Shown: in pieces, positions 1-10,069 of the stretch
Layout: every line of letters starts with the position of its first letter
Position numbering within the stretch: the first letter of the stretch is position 1
From: Odontocerum albicorne
Taxonomy: Eukaryota; Arthropoda; Insecta; Trichoptera; Odontoceridae
DNA length: 64,000 nt
Direction: 5' to 3'
Assembly: GCA_949825065.1 (NCBI GenBank)
Contig: OX463859.1
Span: forward strand, 23,577,847 to 23,641,846
Program-made: the position numbers and the translations under genes
The notes under the pieces: generated by a model
Seen by the model: the letters and a program-made list of their open reading frames with translations, nothing else
Databases searched by the model: none
Told to the model about the DNA's origin: nothing

Positions 1-151
1 ACACAGATACACCCCACCAATAAAGGGTAAGCCCGGCCGCGAGGACATCAGATATTTTTCAGTCCGCAAAAATGTCGTGATGTTATTTATGTTATGTACT
101 ATATGTATTAAAATAAAAGTTGATACTTAAATACTGGTACTAAAATCATTG

Positions 152-714
152 AGTGCCGAATTCAATAAAGGCAAAGGGAGGAAAACAGTTTAGGCAGTCG
201 ATCGGAGCGTAGTTGTTATTGTGACAGGAGTTTGAGTAATTGGGCTTGCAAGAGGAATGACTTGTGGAAAAAGTTTGTGCGATATCTTGAGTGTGATGTT
301 TTTGGTTGTTTTGTATTCATATTTTTATATATTTTTGTTTTTATTTTTATGATTATTTGCAGTATATTGTAGGATGAATATTTTGGTCTGTCTGGAGTGA
401 TGAAGTGTGAGGATTTTGATTTCGCGTGATGTATACATATGTTATTGAGTGTCACTCTTTGTCAGGTGGATGAAAATGTGCAACGGGGTTTTATATAATA
501 AAAAATCGGAAAGAAGTATCTATTCATTTTTTCATGATATACTCGTATGTCCTCAGTGAGATAGATACAGGCAAAAGCCAAGTTTACTGGGGACACGACA
601 AATGAAAGGCGACAAACCCAGATCCATTAAAATTTTGTGTCCAAATTAAATTACCTGTTGTTTTTTTGCAAATTATATATATTTCTTGTCATGTGTAAAA
701 TAAATCGAATAAAT
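152..714 (+). mobile_element. LINE-A 3' end, 5'-truncated copy 1
   Basis: This is the 3' end of a non-LTR retrotransposon repeated in the window at 7664-8467, 13785-13900, 16498-17160, 33881-34621, 36404-36802, 55715-56125 and 60901-61068. It starts within the last coding codons of the family, runs through the shared 3' UTR ('cccagatccattaaaat', 'ttcttgtcatgtgtaa') and ends in an A-rich 'aaataaatcgaataaat' tail. The open frame is broken by stops, so it is a dead fragment. The variable left edge with a common right edge is typical of target-primed reverse transcription. Confidence 0.8.
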
Positions 715-1277
715 ACGATCCCTTTTTCAGACTTTTCAGGTAGTGACCGTGAATTGTATGAACACGGTTGTTGGCATAATTTTTTCTTAGAACCCAAGAT
801 ATTGCATATATAACATACATGTATATATTGATTTTGTACAAAAATTAATTTCTCATTAATAATGGGTTCAAATCCTTAAGAAAAGTCCTGCTCTTTAAAC
901 TGCGTTACATAAATTATACTTTTGTTATTGTTTTTTCTTAAATATTATTCTCGAATATCTCTTAATCTTCAACCCCCTTTGAGCAATTCCAAAAAACTTA
1001 TGAAATCTTATATGGGTCTAACTTTTTATTAATATGGATGAATTAGGAAGCATTATTTTCATAGTGCTAGGCGGTGCTGAGAACTCATCCACTGCGGCAC
1101 TCAATTAATTCAGTATATCTGAACCGCGCATCACTGAGTGTTAAACCATCTTGGTTCTGTAAGTTGGTACATGGAATAGAGGGTGATTTCTTACACAGTT
1201 GTAATTGTCAGAAACATAAAAACAAAGTGTTTCTAAGATTGCGGAACAGTTGAATTTGCATTGCAATATTTTTCACA
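715..1277. other. AT-rich spacer, nothing recognised
   Basis: There is no extended open frame, repeat or known element that I can support here. Confidence 0.5.
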
Positions 1278-1280
1278 TAT

Positions 1281-1988
1281 GAGGGTGGATCAAATATACA
1301 CGAGATTTTTGTTTTAGAGCGCATATTTTTAAACGGAGCACGCGGCCGCCTCAAGGAGTGTTGAGTTGGGGATTTCAGGAGTGGGGAGAGCGGTCGGCCG
1401 ACCTCGACAAATTCCGTCATTAGTGTGGCACACGGTGTCTGAGAAAGAGGTGCACCCATCGATTGCGCAATGCACAATTATCAAGTTTCTCGCTCGTGAG
1501 AACGTAAAACCGGCCGAAATTCTACAAAAACTGAGGGCACAGCTCGGGAATCAAGCACTGTCCTAACTACGTGTGTTTGCCTGGCATAAGAAGTTTATGA
1601 AAGGCCGTGAAGGTGTCGAAAATGAGAACCATAATCGTCGCCCACGGGTGAGCATTACCGAACAGAACATTAACGCCATTTGCGACTGGCATTTGATGGT
1701 TTCCGAAATTGGTTCTGAATTAGGAATAAGTTACGGGAGCACTCAATCCATAATCACAAAGAACCTAGGATTCAACGACGATGATGAAGTAGAGAGGTTT
1801 GTGCGCAATTGATTGCTGACACAACCCATTTCTTTTTACGGTGAAGGGATAAACAAACTACCGATCCGCTGAAAAAATGCATTTCTTAGCAGGAGATTAT
1901 ATAGAAAAATGATGTGTACTTGGTATTTTTCTTTCTGCAAATAAAAAAATTAAATAAAAAAAGTCTAGTTTATATTTGATCCACCCTC
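1281..1988 (+). mobile_element. Internally deleted mariner element, about 708 bp
   Basis: The terminal inverted repeats match over about 18 bp: 'gagggtggatcaaatata' at 1281 and its reverse complement ending at 1988. A full mariner is about 1.3 kb, so nearly half is missing. The interior encodes only the two ends of a mariner transposase (see 1450-1912). The flanking TA duplication is not exact (TA at 1278-1279 on the left, none immediately at the right edge), so the outermost base of each repeat is uncertain. Confidence 0.85.
1450..1912 (+). pseudogene. Mariner transposase remnant: DNA-binding head joined to C-terminal tail
   Basis: Mariner transposases cut and paste the element by binding its inverted repeats through N-terminal helix-turn-helix domains and cutting with a DD34D catalytic core. 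The N-terminal part is visible ('CTIIKFLARENVKPAEIL', then 'RVFAWHKKFMKGREGVE', then 'EIGSELGISYGSTQSI'), with one in-frame TAA at 1564-1566 between them. At about 1775 the frame passes directly into the extreme C-terminus ('DDEVERFVRN', 'ISFYGEGINKL', 'GDYIEK'). The block with the three catalytic aspartates is absent. Further stops and a frameshift lie near 1810 and 1870. The product could not catalyse transposition; the terminal repeats could still be used by an active relative elsewhere. Confidence 0.8.
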
Positions 1989-2100
1989 GGAAATAACGCG
2001 ATGGACTCTTGTATTCTTATTTCAAGTATTCTATAATTACACACCATTAACAGTTTGATATGGTGTGCATATTTTGGATAGTAAACCTCTATTCTATACC

Positions 2101-2590
2101 ATAAAACTCAAACAGAGATTGTTTATTGGCCTTTCCAGTTCACCGCTCCTCTTTCTTTACGTCGTCCTTTACTGTTCATGCAGTGAGACTCTGGAATCAG
2201 TTACAAACCAATATAAGACTCGCTCCGTCCTTGGCATGCTTTAAGAAGCGACTGAAAAACTCTTAATTTCAAGTCAGTAAAATAACGTGTTTAATTCCTG
2301 ATTTTTCTTTTTCTTTCCTCTCCACCATCCCTTCCTTTCCTTTTGATTGATGATATCTCACTTTATATGAAAAATAATGTTCGGCTAATTGTCCAACTTT
2401 GTGGGGTTCGTGAGCATGTTCTCGCGTATATGTTTATGTATTTCGTGGGGATGGATAGTTATTTGAATGATTTTTGCGACCATGTAACTTGCTTCATTTA
2501 CTTTTGTCTGGTTGGTTGGAAGAGAATGCCGCCTGGCAATAAGCCCGCCAGATTGTATAGCAATAAAAGTGTTAAATAAATAAATAAATA
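2101..2590 (+). mobile_element. LINE-B 3' end, copy 1
   Basis: This is a Jockey/CR1-like retrotransposon tail, closely matching 5430-5925. It begins inside the last coding segment ('HRSSF', 'AVRLWNQLQTNIRLAPSLACFKKRLK' read with breaks), then has a 3' UTR containing 'ggttggttggaagagaatg' and 'cctggcaataagcccgcca', and ends in (taaa)n at 2575-2590. The open frame at 2343-2579 lies in the 3' UTR and is probably not a gene. Confidence 0.8.
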
Positions 2591-3209
2591 TTTCAAGAAC
2601 TTTTTGTATATGTTCCAGCATATTTTTTAATTTTACTCGATGAGGAGCCAAAACTTCCGAGGCTTATTCTAGTTTAGAACGAATTAAATAATTATACCAA
2701 TTTCGCAGGATATGGATGCTTTCAAAGTCTCGGTGTATTCTAATTATGAAATCAAGAAGTTTATAACAGTCAGATTCTAATTGCCAAAAATGGTTGACTA
2801 ATGTGACACATGCATCACAAATTACACCCAATTTTTTAAATTTGGTTTGGCCTCTATTAAATATTAACATTACTAATCAAGGGTGCAACAACTCAGGATG
2901 AGTTAAGCCTGCGATAGGAACACTGCATATTGATTTCGATCCAATGCAGACATTCTTCAATTCCTTTCTCTTAGGTCTAGCAAAGTACAACCCCCTCATA
3001 CAGCTATCGCAACCTCAGCCTTCCATTTCTTTTCTCATCGAGGTAAATTTTGATAGCTAAGACAATTCTTGTATACTGGTATACATATAGCTCGGTATTA
3101 CAGCGTTTCCTCTATGCCCTTCCCTCCTTGGCTGACCTGTAGATTCAACAGAGCATTACATCGCACCAGCAAAAATGTAAACCAGGAGTGCGGATGGTGA
3201 TCTAATCCA
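2591..3209. other. Spacer, nothing recognised
   Basis: A minus-strand open frame at 2664-2870 has no recognisable domain and is AT-driven. Confidence 0.45.
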
Positions 3210-3424
3210 ATGGTGTACGTGTGCATGTCTGTAACGCTGCCTGATAAATCCAGTCAAGTTCCGCCAAGGACCCGAATACGTCCTCCACTCCGGCAACAAC
3301 CGTCCTTTCCGGGAACGCCACCCATGATCGCGCATCTCACGAGCAAGAAGACAACAATAGTTTTGACGACAACAACAGCGACAATGGAAAAGAGAAAAGA
3401 AGCATGAAAATCATACAAAATATA
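3210..3424 (+). pseudogene. Possible Ty3/gypsy-type integrase C-terminal tail
   Basis: The frame from 3210 reads 'MVYVCMSVTLPDKSSQVPPR' followed by 'TRIRPPLRQ'. This resembles the end of gypsy-class integrases, where a 'Y-V-(x)-LPDG-(x)-RRH-(x)-IRP' stretch follows the catalytic core. A second frame then stays open to a stop at about 3424 and encodes a Ser/Thr-rich then acidic tail ('SHEQEDNNSFDDNNSDNGKE'). One frameshift would join the two. About 40 bp downstream is a purine run ('agggatggaagg'), as expected of a polypurine tract next to a 3' LTR. The similarity is short and read by eye. Confidence 0.3.
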
Positions 3425-3477
3425 GTAATAATAGTTATGTATTAGTATATATGTTGAGTGTAGGGATGGAAGGTAGT

Positions 3478-3948
3478 TGTTGTGATCAATTGATTGAGAA
3501 CTTCCCCGAATCTACTTATGTATGTTTAGGAATGGTTGTTCCTTAAAGGAGAGATGATGAGGATGATTGTTGATAAATAAAACTCGTTCGAAATCGGAAT
3601 ATGCAAAGAGGTATTTTATTGATAAACGTCGGTATTTATAATATTTGGAATGTGTGCGAAAATGCGCAAGAGATATATCGCTGTCTCGTCTTTGCCTTAC
3701 AATATGTTTATTGTTGTCACGTTGGGTATTCGTTGTTTTGACTGACAGCGCGGAAGATATGTTGCTCTCTCCTTTCCTCATGGAATGCGGTCTCCGCTAG
3801 TAGTGAGTTGAATTAAAGAACTTTGCCTTTTAGTAGACCGTGTGAACTTTGCCCATTGTTTGTCTCGCATTGTGAAGCATACGAGTTTGATGACCGGGCG
3901 GGCAAAGGTCGCCTCGTGGGTTCAGTGACCGCACGTATAGTCACTACA
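3478..3948 (+). mobile_element. Candidate 3' LTR
   Basis: The segment starts 'tgttgtgatc' just after a purine tract, ends 'tcactaca' (TG...CA), and follows a possible integrase tail. At 3501-3540 it shares the phrase 'aacttccccg' and a following 'tatgt(a)tgtttag' with repeat Y at 13258, so it may belong to a group of related terminal repeats. I find no convincing 4-5 bp target duplication and no second LTR, so this is inferred from context. Confidence 0.25.
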
Positions 3949-4903
3949 TATGTATATATTTGGTGAAAAACTAACCAAGAGAAGGAAATTACAAATAACT
4001 TCTTTAGATCTTCCGCTGTGTGATATTAATACATTCGGCATTAGAACTCAATTATAAGTTATTTAATCTATATTTTTACTGAATATTATCAATGATCTTA
4101 TGAAAATAGAGTAAGAAGTGGATATGCTAAAATATACAGGAAGAAAACAAAGTTAAGTGTTTTATTTTTAAATTTAATTCATTACAAATTTCCATAATGT
4201 AATACATGAATTATATAAACAAATGTTTTATAACGCACTTACTCGTACAAATGGAAAAAAACTGATACATGCCCGAGGATATGAAAATAATATCATTATG
4301 AATTAAAATTGTTCAAAAAACATCAATCCCTCTTCCACAAAAATTACAGCTGAAGATGTGTAAAGTATTTTTTCTCCATAAATGAATATCTCTTCAATCT
4401 TCAATATGTCGTAGAATAGTCTGAAAACTAATGTTCCGACAATGTAAGATTGATCCAGAGCATAGTTAAGAGATCAAAGCAAGATTTGGCAGCAGAGACT
4501 AGCAGCATAAGAGACTTCACAGCAATTAATCGTGTTATTATTTCGAGTGTAGATGGAACTTCTTAATCGGCAAACATCTACGAGTTGGCCATGCCAAGGG
4601 GAACCAGTCGGAATATTCTGGCATTGCAAATATTATCAGCAAACTAATTTCGCCAAGCTTAATTAGAATTAATGCGTTAAGGCACTTAATTCGGATGACT
4701 CGACGACTCGAGATGCTCACATTTTGGGATGAACATCAGTTTTGTTTGATTGTGATTAATTTATTTTAACTATCTCTAATTACTTGACAAAACCTTTACT
4801 ATAATGATGATTCACGTTTCTTGGGTCGTTGACTTATAATTTAAATATCATTTCAACCCTTAATTCAAAAGATTTATTGTATTTTTTGCCGAGTTAGGTC
4901 GGC
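3949..4903. other. AT-rich spacer, nothing recognised
   Basis: Almost 1 kb with only short chance open frames in all six frames. Confidence 0.5.
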
Positions 4904-5131
4904 TTGTCAACGTTCACAAAGCAAATAATGCATAAGCTCTGGCTGGCACGTGGAGAAAAAACTGCTGAATATTTCATTACGGGACTGGAAGATGAATTAA
5001 TGAACAAGACAGCAGACCAAAATCATGGATGTCGTTTCTACCTAGAGAGGAAACTTGACGGGTTGCCAGATTGCAGATTGTCAGATGTACTTGTAATCAG
5101 TGGACCGAAAAAGTGTTGGAGTAGTGACTAA
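4904..5131 (+). CDS. Unrecognised 75-codon open frame beside LINE-B
   Basis: The frame is less AT-biased than its surroundings and reads like coding sequence ('KLWLARGEKTAEYFITGLED', 'CRFYLERKLDGLPDCRLSD'), but I recognise no family. It has no signal peptide, membrane segment or obvious motif. It ends where LINE-B homology starts (about 5150), so it could be a degraded upstream part of that element, a transduced exon or chance. The start codon is uncertain. Confidence 0.2.
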   Translation: MSTFTKQIMHKLWLARGEKTAEYFITGLEDELMNKTADQNHGCRFYLERKLDGLPDCRLSDVLVISGPKKCWSSD

Positions 5132-5149
5132 GGACTTTAGGACAATATC

Positions 5150-5925
5150 TGCTCTTTCCGATTCTGGACTATGCGGACGTCTGTTACTTGGATGTTACAG
5201 AGAAACAGCTGGACAAATTACTGCGTCTTCAAAATGTGTGTCTAAGATTTATTTTCAACCTACGAAATTACGATCATATAACTTCAAGCCAGAAGGCATT
5301 GAACTGGTTGAGTGTTAGAAATAAACGTCAAATTCACATACTGTCTCTATTGTATAATATCCTTAACTGTCCCGCCACTCCTTCTTGTCTCGTCGAAAAT
5401 TTTCAGCGTCTTTCCAATCATGGATTAGCGCTACGCTCAAACAGAGATTGTCTATTGGCCTTTCCAGTTCATCGCTCCTCTTTTTTTACGTCGTCCTTTA
5501 CTGTCCATGCAGTAAGACTCTGGAATCAGTTACAAACCCATATAAGACTCGCTCCGTCCTTGGCATGTTTTAAAAAGCGACTGAAAAAACTCTTAATTTC
5601 TAGTCAGTAAAATAACGTGTTTCATTCCTGATTTTTCTTTTCCTTTCCTCTCCACCATCCCTTCTTTTCCTTTTGATTGATGATATTTCACTTTATATGA
5701 AAAGGAATTTTCGGGTGATTGTCCGTCTTTGTGGGGTTTGTGAGCATTTGCTCACGTATATGTTTATGGATTTCGTGGGGAAGGATAGTAATTTGAACGA
5801 TTTATGCGACCACGTAACTTGCTTCATTTACTTTTGTTTGTTTGGTTGGAGGAGATTACCGCCTGGCAATAAGCCTGCCAGATTGTATTTGCAATAAAAG
5901 ATTTAAATAAAATAAATAAATAAGG
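5150..5925 (+). mobile_element. LINE-B 3' end, copy 2 (longest)
   Basis: This is the longest LINE-B copy. From 5157 to 5610 it stays open and encodes the region after the reverse transcriptase domain of Jockey/CR1-like elements: 'ILDYADVCYLDVTEKQLDKL', then 'LRLQNVCLRFIFNLRNYDHI', 'KRQIHILSLLYNIL', 'AVRLWNQLQTHIRLAPS', ending 'KKLLISSQ' at a stop near 5608. A 3' UTR of about 310 bp follows, with 'gattaccgcctggcaataag' and a (taaa)n tail at 5905-5925. The catalytic domain is missing, so the copy is 5'-truncated and non-functional. Its 3' UTR end is nearly identical to the SINE S1 tail. Confidence 0.85.
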
Positions 5926-6229
5926 ACAGGGAAAAGAACTGTGGTAAGACCCTAGCAAGATAGTCGGATGACATCTGAAAAATAGCTGGGAGCAAATTGA
6001 AGCATGATAGCAACGAATAGAGGAGAAGAGAAAAACCCAACACTGAAATCAACTGAACCATAAATGATGAAAAGCAAATAATCGGGAAGTAAACAATCGA
6101 ATTACTTCAGCCCCCACGGTCCAATCCTTTCACTTACTTGACTTATTTATTTTTAGGTAATGTTTTTAATCTTCCAATGATATTAAATTCCTAATTTTTT
6201 TTAAATGAATATTATTTTGTAGAGCGCCC

Positions 6230-6300
6230 TTGTGAAGAATTCGCTCTCCAAAAACCGCTATGTAAATTGTTATACTATTTTTATTATTGTAAATGTCAAA
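6230..6300 (+). repeat. S1 3'-module fragment
   Basis: 'gagcgcccttgtgaagaatt' followed by a 'ccgctatgtaaattgt' phrase matches the module found downstream of S1 bodies at 27915-27975 and 49636-49690 and, reversed, at 38245-38310. Here it stands alone. Confidence 0.5.
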
Positions 6301-6454
6301 CGTGAAAAAACTCAAACGCGAAATGAATAAATCTTAACTCTGTTAAAAACTTTCAAACGGCTTAACGCTGTGAGATTTAAATCTGAAAAACGGTGCGTTC
6401 ATAACACGAAATGAAATCTATTTTTTTTAATTTTATTATGCACAATACATAATT

Positions 6455-7030
6455 TTAAATTAACATGGTTTTAATGGGAAGATGAACCTTAAAGTACAAG
6501 TACGTAATGTGAAAACCCCCTTCCCCCATTTTGTGGGTATAGGTAATCACTTCTGGTTTCTTCAAGGTCTGTGACGGAGTGGTCTCATTCTTCTATCAAA
6601 TATTTCATATATTTGACCTAAATACTAAAACACTGCATTTACATCCTTACACACATACGAATTGTCCGATAATAAATACCTAGCTATCACACAAACAATT
6701 CCTGCCCCGATGACCTCCGTGTCCTAGTAGGTAAGACACTTGTCTCCAATCCCCGAGGTTGCGGGTTCGATTCCCGTTGGAATCCAGATTATTTTTAAAG
6801 GATTTCAGTCGGGTTTTCACTTAAGGCCTCTTTAACAAATTTCTGTTTGGTTGGAAGATATTTCCGCATGACAATAAGCCCGCCAGGTTGTACTGTATAC
6901 AACGAAAGTGTAATACAATACAACTCCATCATAATCTTAACGACCACACCAAAATCATGTCCAACAACTCCAATTTATACACTGTACATTCGCATCGGTC
7001 ATTCATTAAATTTATATTCATTCCTTTTCA
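6455..7030 (+). repeat. Dispersed repeat X, copy 1 (split by a SINE)
   Basis: The left part (6455-6700) and right part (6926-7030) together match single-piece copies at 47355-47690 and 61700-62010: shared phrases are 'tggttttaatgg', 'gtggtctcat' and 'catgtccaacaactcc'. The SINE at 6707-6923 interrupts it. I cannot identify X; it encodes nothing recognisable and no terminal repeats are evident. Confidence 0.65.
6707..6923 (+). mobile_element. SINE S1, near full length, inside repeat X
   Basis: A tRNA-derived retroposon. The head contains an A-box-like 'gtcctagtaggtaagac' and a B-box 'ggttcgattcc' (6764-6774), the internal RNA polymerase III promoter of tRNA-like SINEs. A body ('ttttcacttaaggcctcttt') follows, then the tail 'gttggaagatatttccgcat', 'aataagcccgccagg' and 'aatacaatacaa'. 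It interrupts X between 'caattcctgcc' and 'atcataatctt', so it inserted after X. Confidence 0.85.
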
Positions 7031-7261
7031 TTTCTACTGACTTATGATATTGGAACACTTAATAAAAGTTATTTTCTATATATTTTAAGAAATATGTGAA
7101 ACCAATATAAGAATATCAACAAAAACAAGGGCAATTTATAAAAAAAATCAACTCCTGCTCTGCTAACTCCTCGGCGCCAAATTTTACATAATAGCATCAA
7201 TCACTTGAAAAGTCAAATAGATGCAACTGACTCTGGAAAGTAAAAACCGACTTGAACCATT

Positions 7262-7345
7262 TTTTTAATAATTTGGTTACAGCGGAAATCGAACCTGTAA
7301 CCCCCGAGTTGAAAGAAAGACCTTGACAACTAGGCCTCGGTGATC
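7262..7345 (-). mobile_element. SINE S1 head fragment
   Basis: The reverse strand reads 'gatcaccgaggcctagttg', then 'gggttacaggttcgatttcc', an A-box/B-box pair as in the S1 head. Only the tRNA-like part is clear. Confidence 0.6.
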
Positions 7346-7663
7346 GAATGGTACGTACTCGGATGCCCTTTTTCAGGGTACCATGTCTCTTAGCGGCATA
7401 CACATTAATGTTTTTTTCTTGAAAACCACTAATGTTAAATGAAATTTATTTGGTATTTTGATGGCTTGCTTTTCAGGAAGAGGTTTCAGTATTAAGTCCA
7501 GATTATGACAAAGCAATACTTCAGATGTTTAACTGCATTTTCTTCAGATCAGCGGGTCTCAAGTTAGATTGACAATACTAATTAATAAAAGGATTCTTGT
7601 TTGATTGGAACTTTGTTGACTCAGTTATTGTTATTCATAGAAAGATACTGCCAACACATATGA

Positions 7664-8467
7664 AGATTTATTTATTTATTTATTATTACACATGACAAGA
7701 AATATACAAAATTTAAGAAAAACAACAGATAATTTGATTTGGACATACAATTTTAATGGATCTGGGTTTGTTGCCTTTCATTTGTCGTATCCCCAGTAAA
7801 CTAGGCTTTTGCCTGTATCTCACTGAGGATATTTAGCATGAAAAAAAAAAACGATACTTGTTTCCGATTTTTGATTACACAAAAACAAAACCCCGTTGCA
7901 CGCTCTCATCAACCTGACAGTGACACTCAACTACAACTGGAAACATCTTGCGAAATTCAACTCCTCACACATCATCACTCCAGAAAGACCAAAAATATTC
8001 ATCCCACACTATACCGCACACAATCACAAATCTCACACAAATCCCCTCCACTCGTCATTCATCCTGAAAGCCCAAGTACTCAAAATCCTGTCGCAATAAC
8101 AACCACGCTCCGATCGACTGTCTAAATGGTTTTCCTACCTTTACCTTTATTGACGTCGGCACGCCATTGTATGTAATGGGAGCCAAATAAGCATATTGCC
8201 TTTGGGCAAAAGAGGTTTTAACTCTAGGGATAGTGAACATTTCATTAGTTGCCATGCGTGTCATGTGTGTCTGCTGAGTCTGCATCTTCCCTTCCTCTCG
8301 ATGGTAGTGCCAGAGAATGGATTTGAGATGTAAATTGACTATGTTCAGGACCTGATACTCTCTGAAAAGCTCCGCCGTGGGATACCGAGTAGGAAGTTTA
8401 TTAATTATTTTCACAATCAATTTTTGGGAAACCTGCAATATGTGTTTTTGGGTTAAAGTGCAAAAAG
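7664..8467 (-). mobile_element. LINE-A copy 2, with longest coding remnant
   Basis: The minus strand encodes 138 codons (8471-8055) typical of the C-terminal segment of CR1/Jockey-like LINEs: 'CTLTQKHILQVSQKLIVKII', 'YPTAELFREYQVLNIVNLHL', then 'TSFAQRQYAYLAPITYNGVP' and 'FRQSIGAWLLLRQDFEYLGF'. The 3' UTR follows to a (aaat)n tail at 7664-7685. The frame is intact to its stop but lacks the reverse transcriptase, so it is a truncated copy. At its 5' edge the sequence turns back on itself (see 8414-8497). Confidence 0.85.
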
Positions 8468-8497
8468 ACATATTGCAGGTTTCCCAAAAATTGATTG
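8414..8497. repeat. 30-bp perfect inverted repeat at LINE-A 5' edge
   Basis: 'caatcaatttttgggaaacc' and the next ten bases (8414-8443) recur exactly inverted at 8468-8497, with a 24-bp spacer. The left arm is LINE-A coding sequence and the right arm lies outside the truncated element. Confidence 0.9.
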
Positions 8498-9914
8498 TTT
8501 TCCCAAAGATGATCTGCGACTTATTTCAGTAACCTGAAAGCTCGATCCCGAAGACAATATTCTGTTCCGGCAGTGCTGTTCATGTATATCCGCATCAACA
8601 ATGCGGATAAAAGTTTTGTCGATCAACCTTTTTTTTTCTGCCCAAGAAGTACTTCAAATTTCCAAATCCTACATTGAAACTCATAAAAAAGATAAAATTT
8701 CCGAGTGCTTTTTGCAATTTTTCCCCAGAGTAAAATCAGTGACTTACGAAATATTTGTTGTTTTCCTCTACAGCGATGGAGTTCCTGATTCTGATATCAA
8801 ATATTTATATCTAACGTTAAAAAAATATACTGTTTTATTTAGTTACACAAAATTTCTGGATGCATTTAAAGATGAAGAAACTAACACATTAAACTGTAGG
8901 CTTTCATAGGTTGCAAGTAAAAAAGAGCGAATAAAAAAGCTTCCCAAAGCTACAAAAATCAACATTATTTAGCCTTATGTTATATATCTATCTAACTTCT
9001 GATTTATAAATTTGATACATGTATGATTTTACTATAATCTTCAAAGTAATCTTTTTTTTACAAAAAAATATATATCCAAAACAAAATAAATAATATTTTA
9101 CGTAATATTAAGGTGAATGTTGCAATAGTAAAAAATACGAAAATACCGGGTTTTTTTCTGAGAATCTTTTGAACCTTTATAAATTTGAATTTATGCTAAT
9201 TATTAGGAAACTCTTTCCATTTTTTTTCATATTAAAAGAAGAGCAACTCTCAAGCCCTAATGTTTTTATATATTTAACTTTTTTTGTATTGTACAATACG
9301 GAGGTTTTATTACCAAGCTGCAATCATTTTCAACCAACCACACAATTTTTTTTCAAAATTTTCAGTGAAAGCGGAGGATTTATATAATTGACGTAGAAAA
9401 AAAAACAACGCAATAATAAAGCAAAAGAAAAAAATAACAATTTCAAGGACATCGATGGTTGGAAGACCAAAAGTGAGATTGTAAAGAAAGCTTATTTAAA
9501 ATCGGGAGGTTTTAAGAAGGTGGATATTTAAATCCACTATGTCACTATCAGCAGGGAGATGTAATGATTTTAAAACATTGAAACACGTCAACTATGGTGT
9601 GACTCTTATATAAGCTGATAACTAGTTCCAGAATCTAGTAGTATGGGTATTTAGAAAAAAACTGTGTGTTGTGAACTGGAAAAACCAAATGGCAACTGCT
9701 GGAGAATAGCGCGAGTCCGTTTTCAAAAAATCTCTGAATATTTTCGATGAGATTCGAAAGGGAGGCGGAACAGTTATTGAAAAGTTATAATACGGGAGCA
9801 TTTCGATGGATTCTCAAATTCAATCAGTTGAAGGATATAAAATAGGTGATAAATGATTATATTTTCTTAGGTTGAAAATGAAATGTATCATATATAAATA
9901 TTTTGTAAGCTGTT
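8498..9914. other. AT-rich spacer with one unrecognised open frame
   Basis: A plus-strand open frame of about 100 codons (8601-8909) contains 'KISECFLQFFPRVKSVTYEI' and 'KFLDAFKDEETNTLNCRLS'. I recognise no family, it sits in very AT-rich DNA, and I see no second exon. The remainder shows nothing. Confidence 0.3.
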
Positions 9915-10045
9915 TAGTAAAACACTATATTCCACTTAACTTAACGGTATAACCCTACTGGTTTTAATGTTTTTATCGTATCATCAGGGAAACACAAACA
10001 AGATCTTTTAACCTTAACAGTGTTAACGCCTTAACTATAAATAAT
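9915..10045 (-). repeat. Penelope-like terminal repeat (copy F)
   Basis: The reverse strand reads 'tttatagttaaggcgttaac', 'cttgtttgtgtttccctgat', 'accagtagggttataccg' and 'aagtggaatatagtg'. This matches the terminal repeats at 41489-42193, 58288-58880 and 32912-33012. It carries an intact CTGATGA box (9981-9987, minus) followed after a short spacer by AAAAC where other copies have GAAAC. Confidence 0.6.
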
Positions 10046-10069
10046 ATAATATATAAATATAGTTACTTT

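Noticed and set aside
2343..2579. Protein frames at 2343-2579 and 5673-5897 that look conserved with each other
   Set aside because: Both lie in the LINE-B 3' UTR after the stop; similarity reflects shared repeat origin, and the SINE tail shares part of it.
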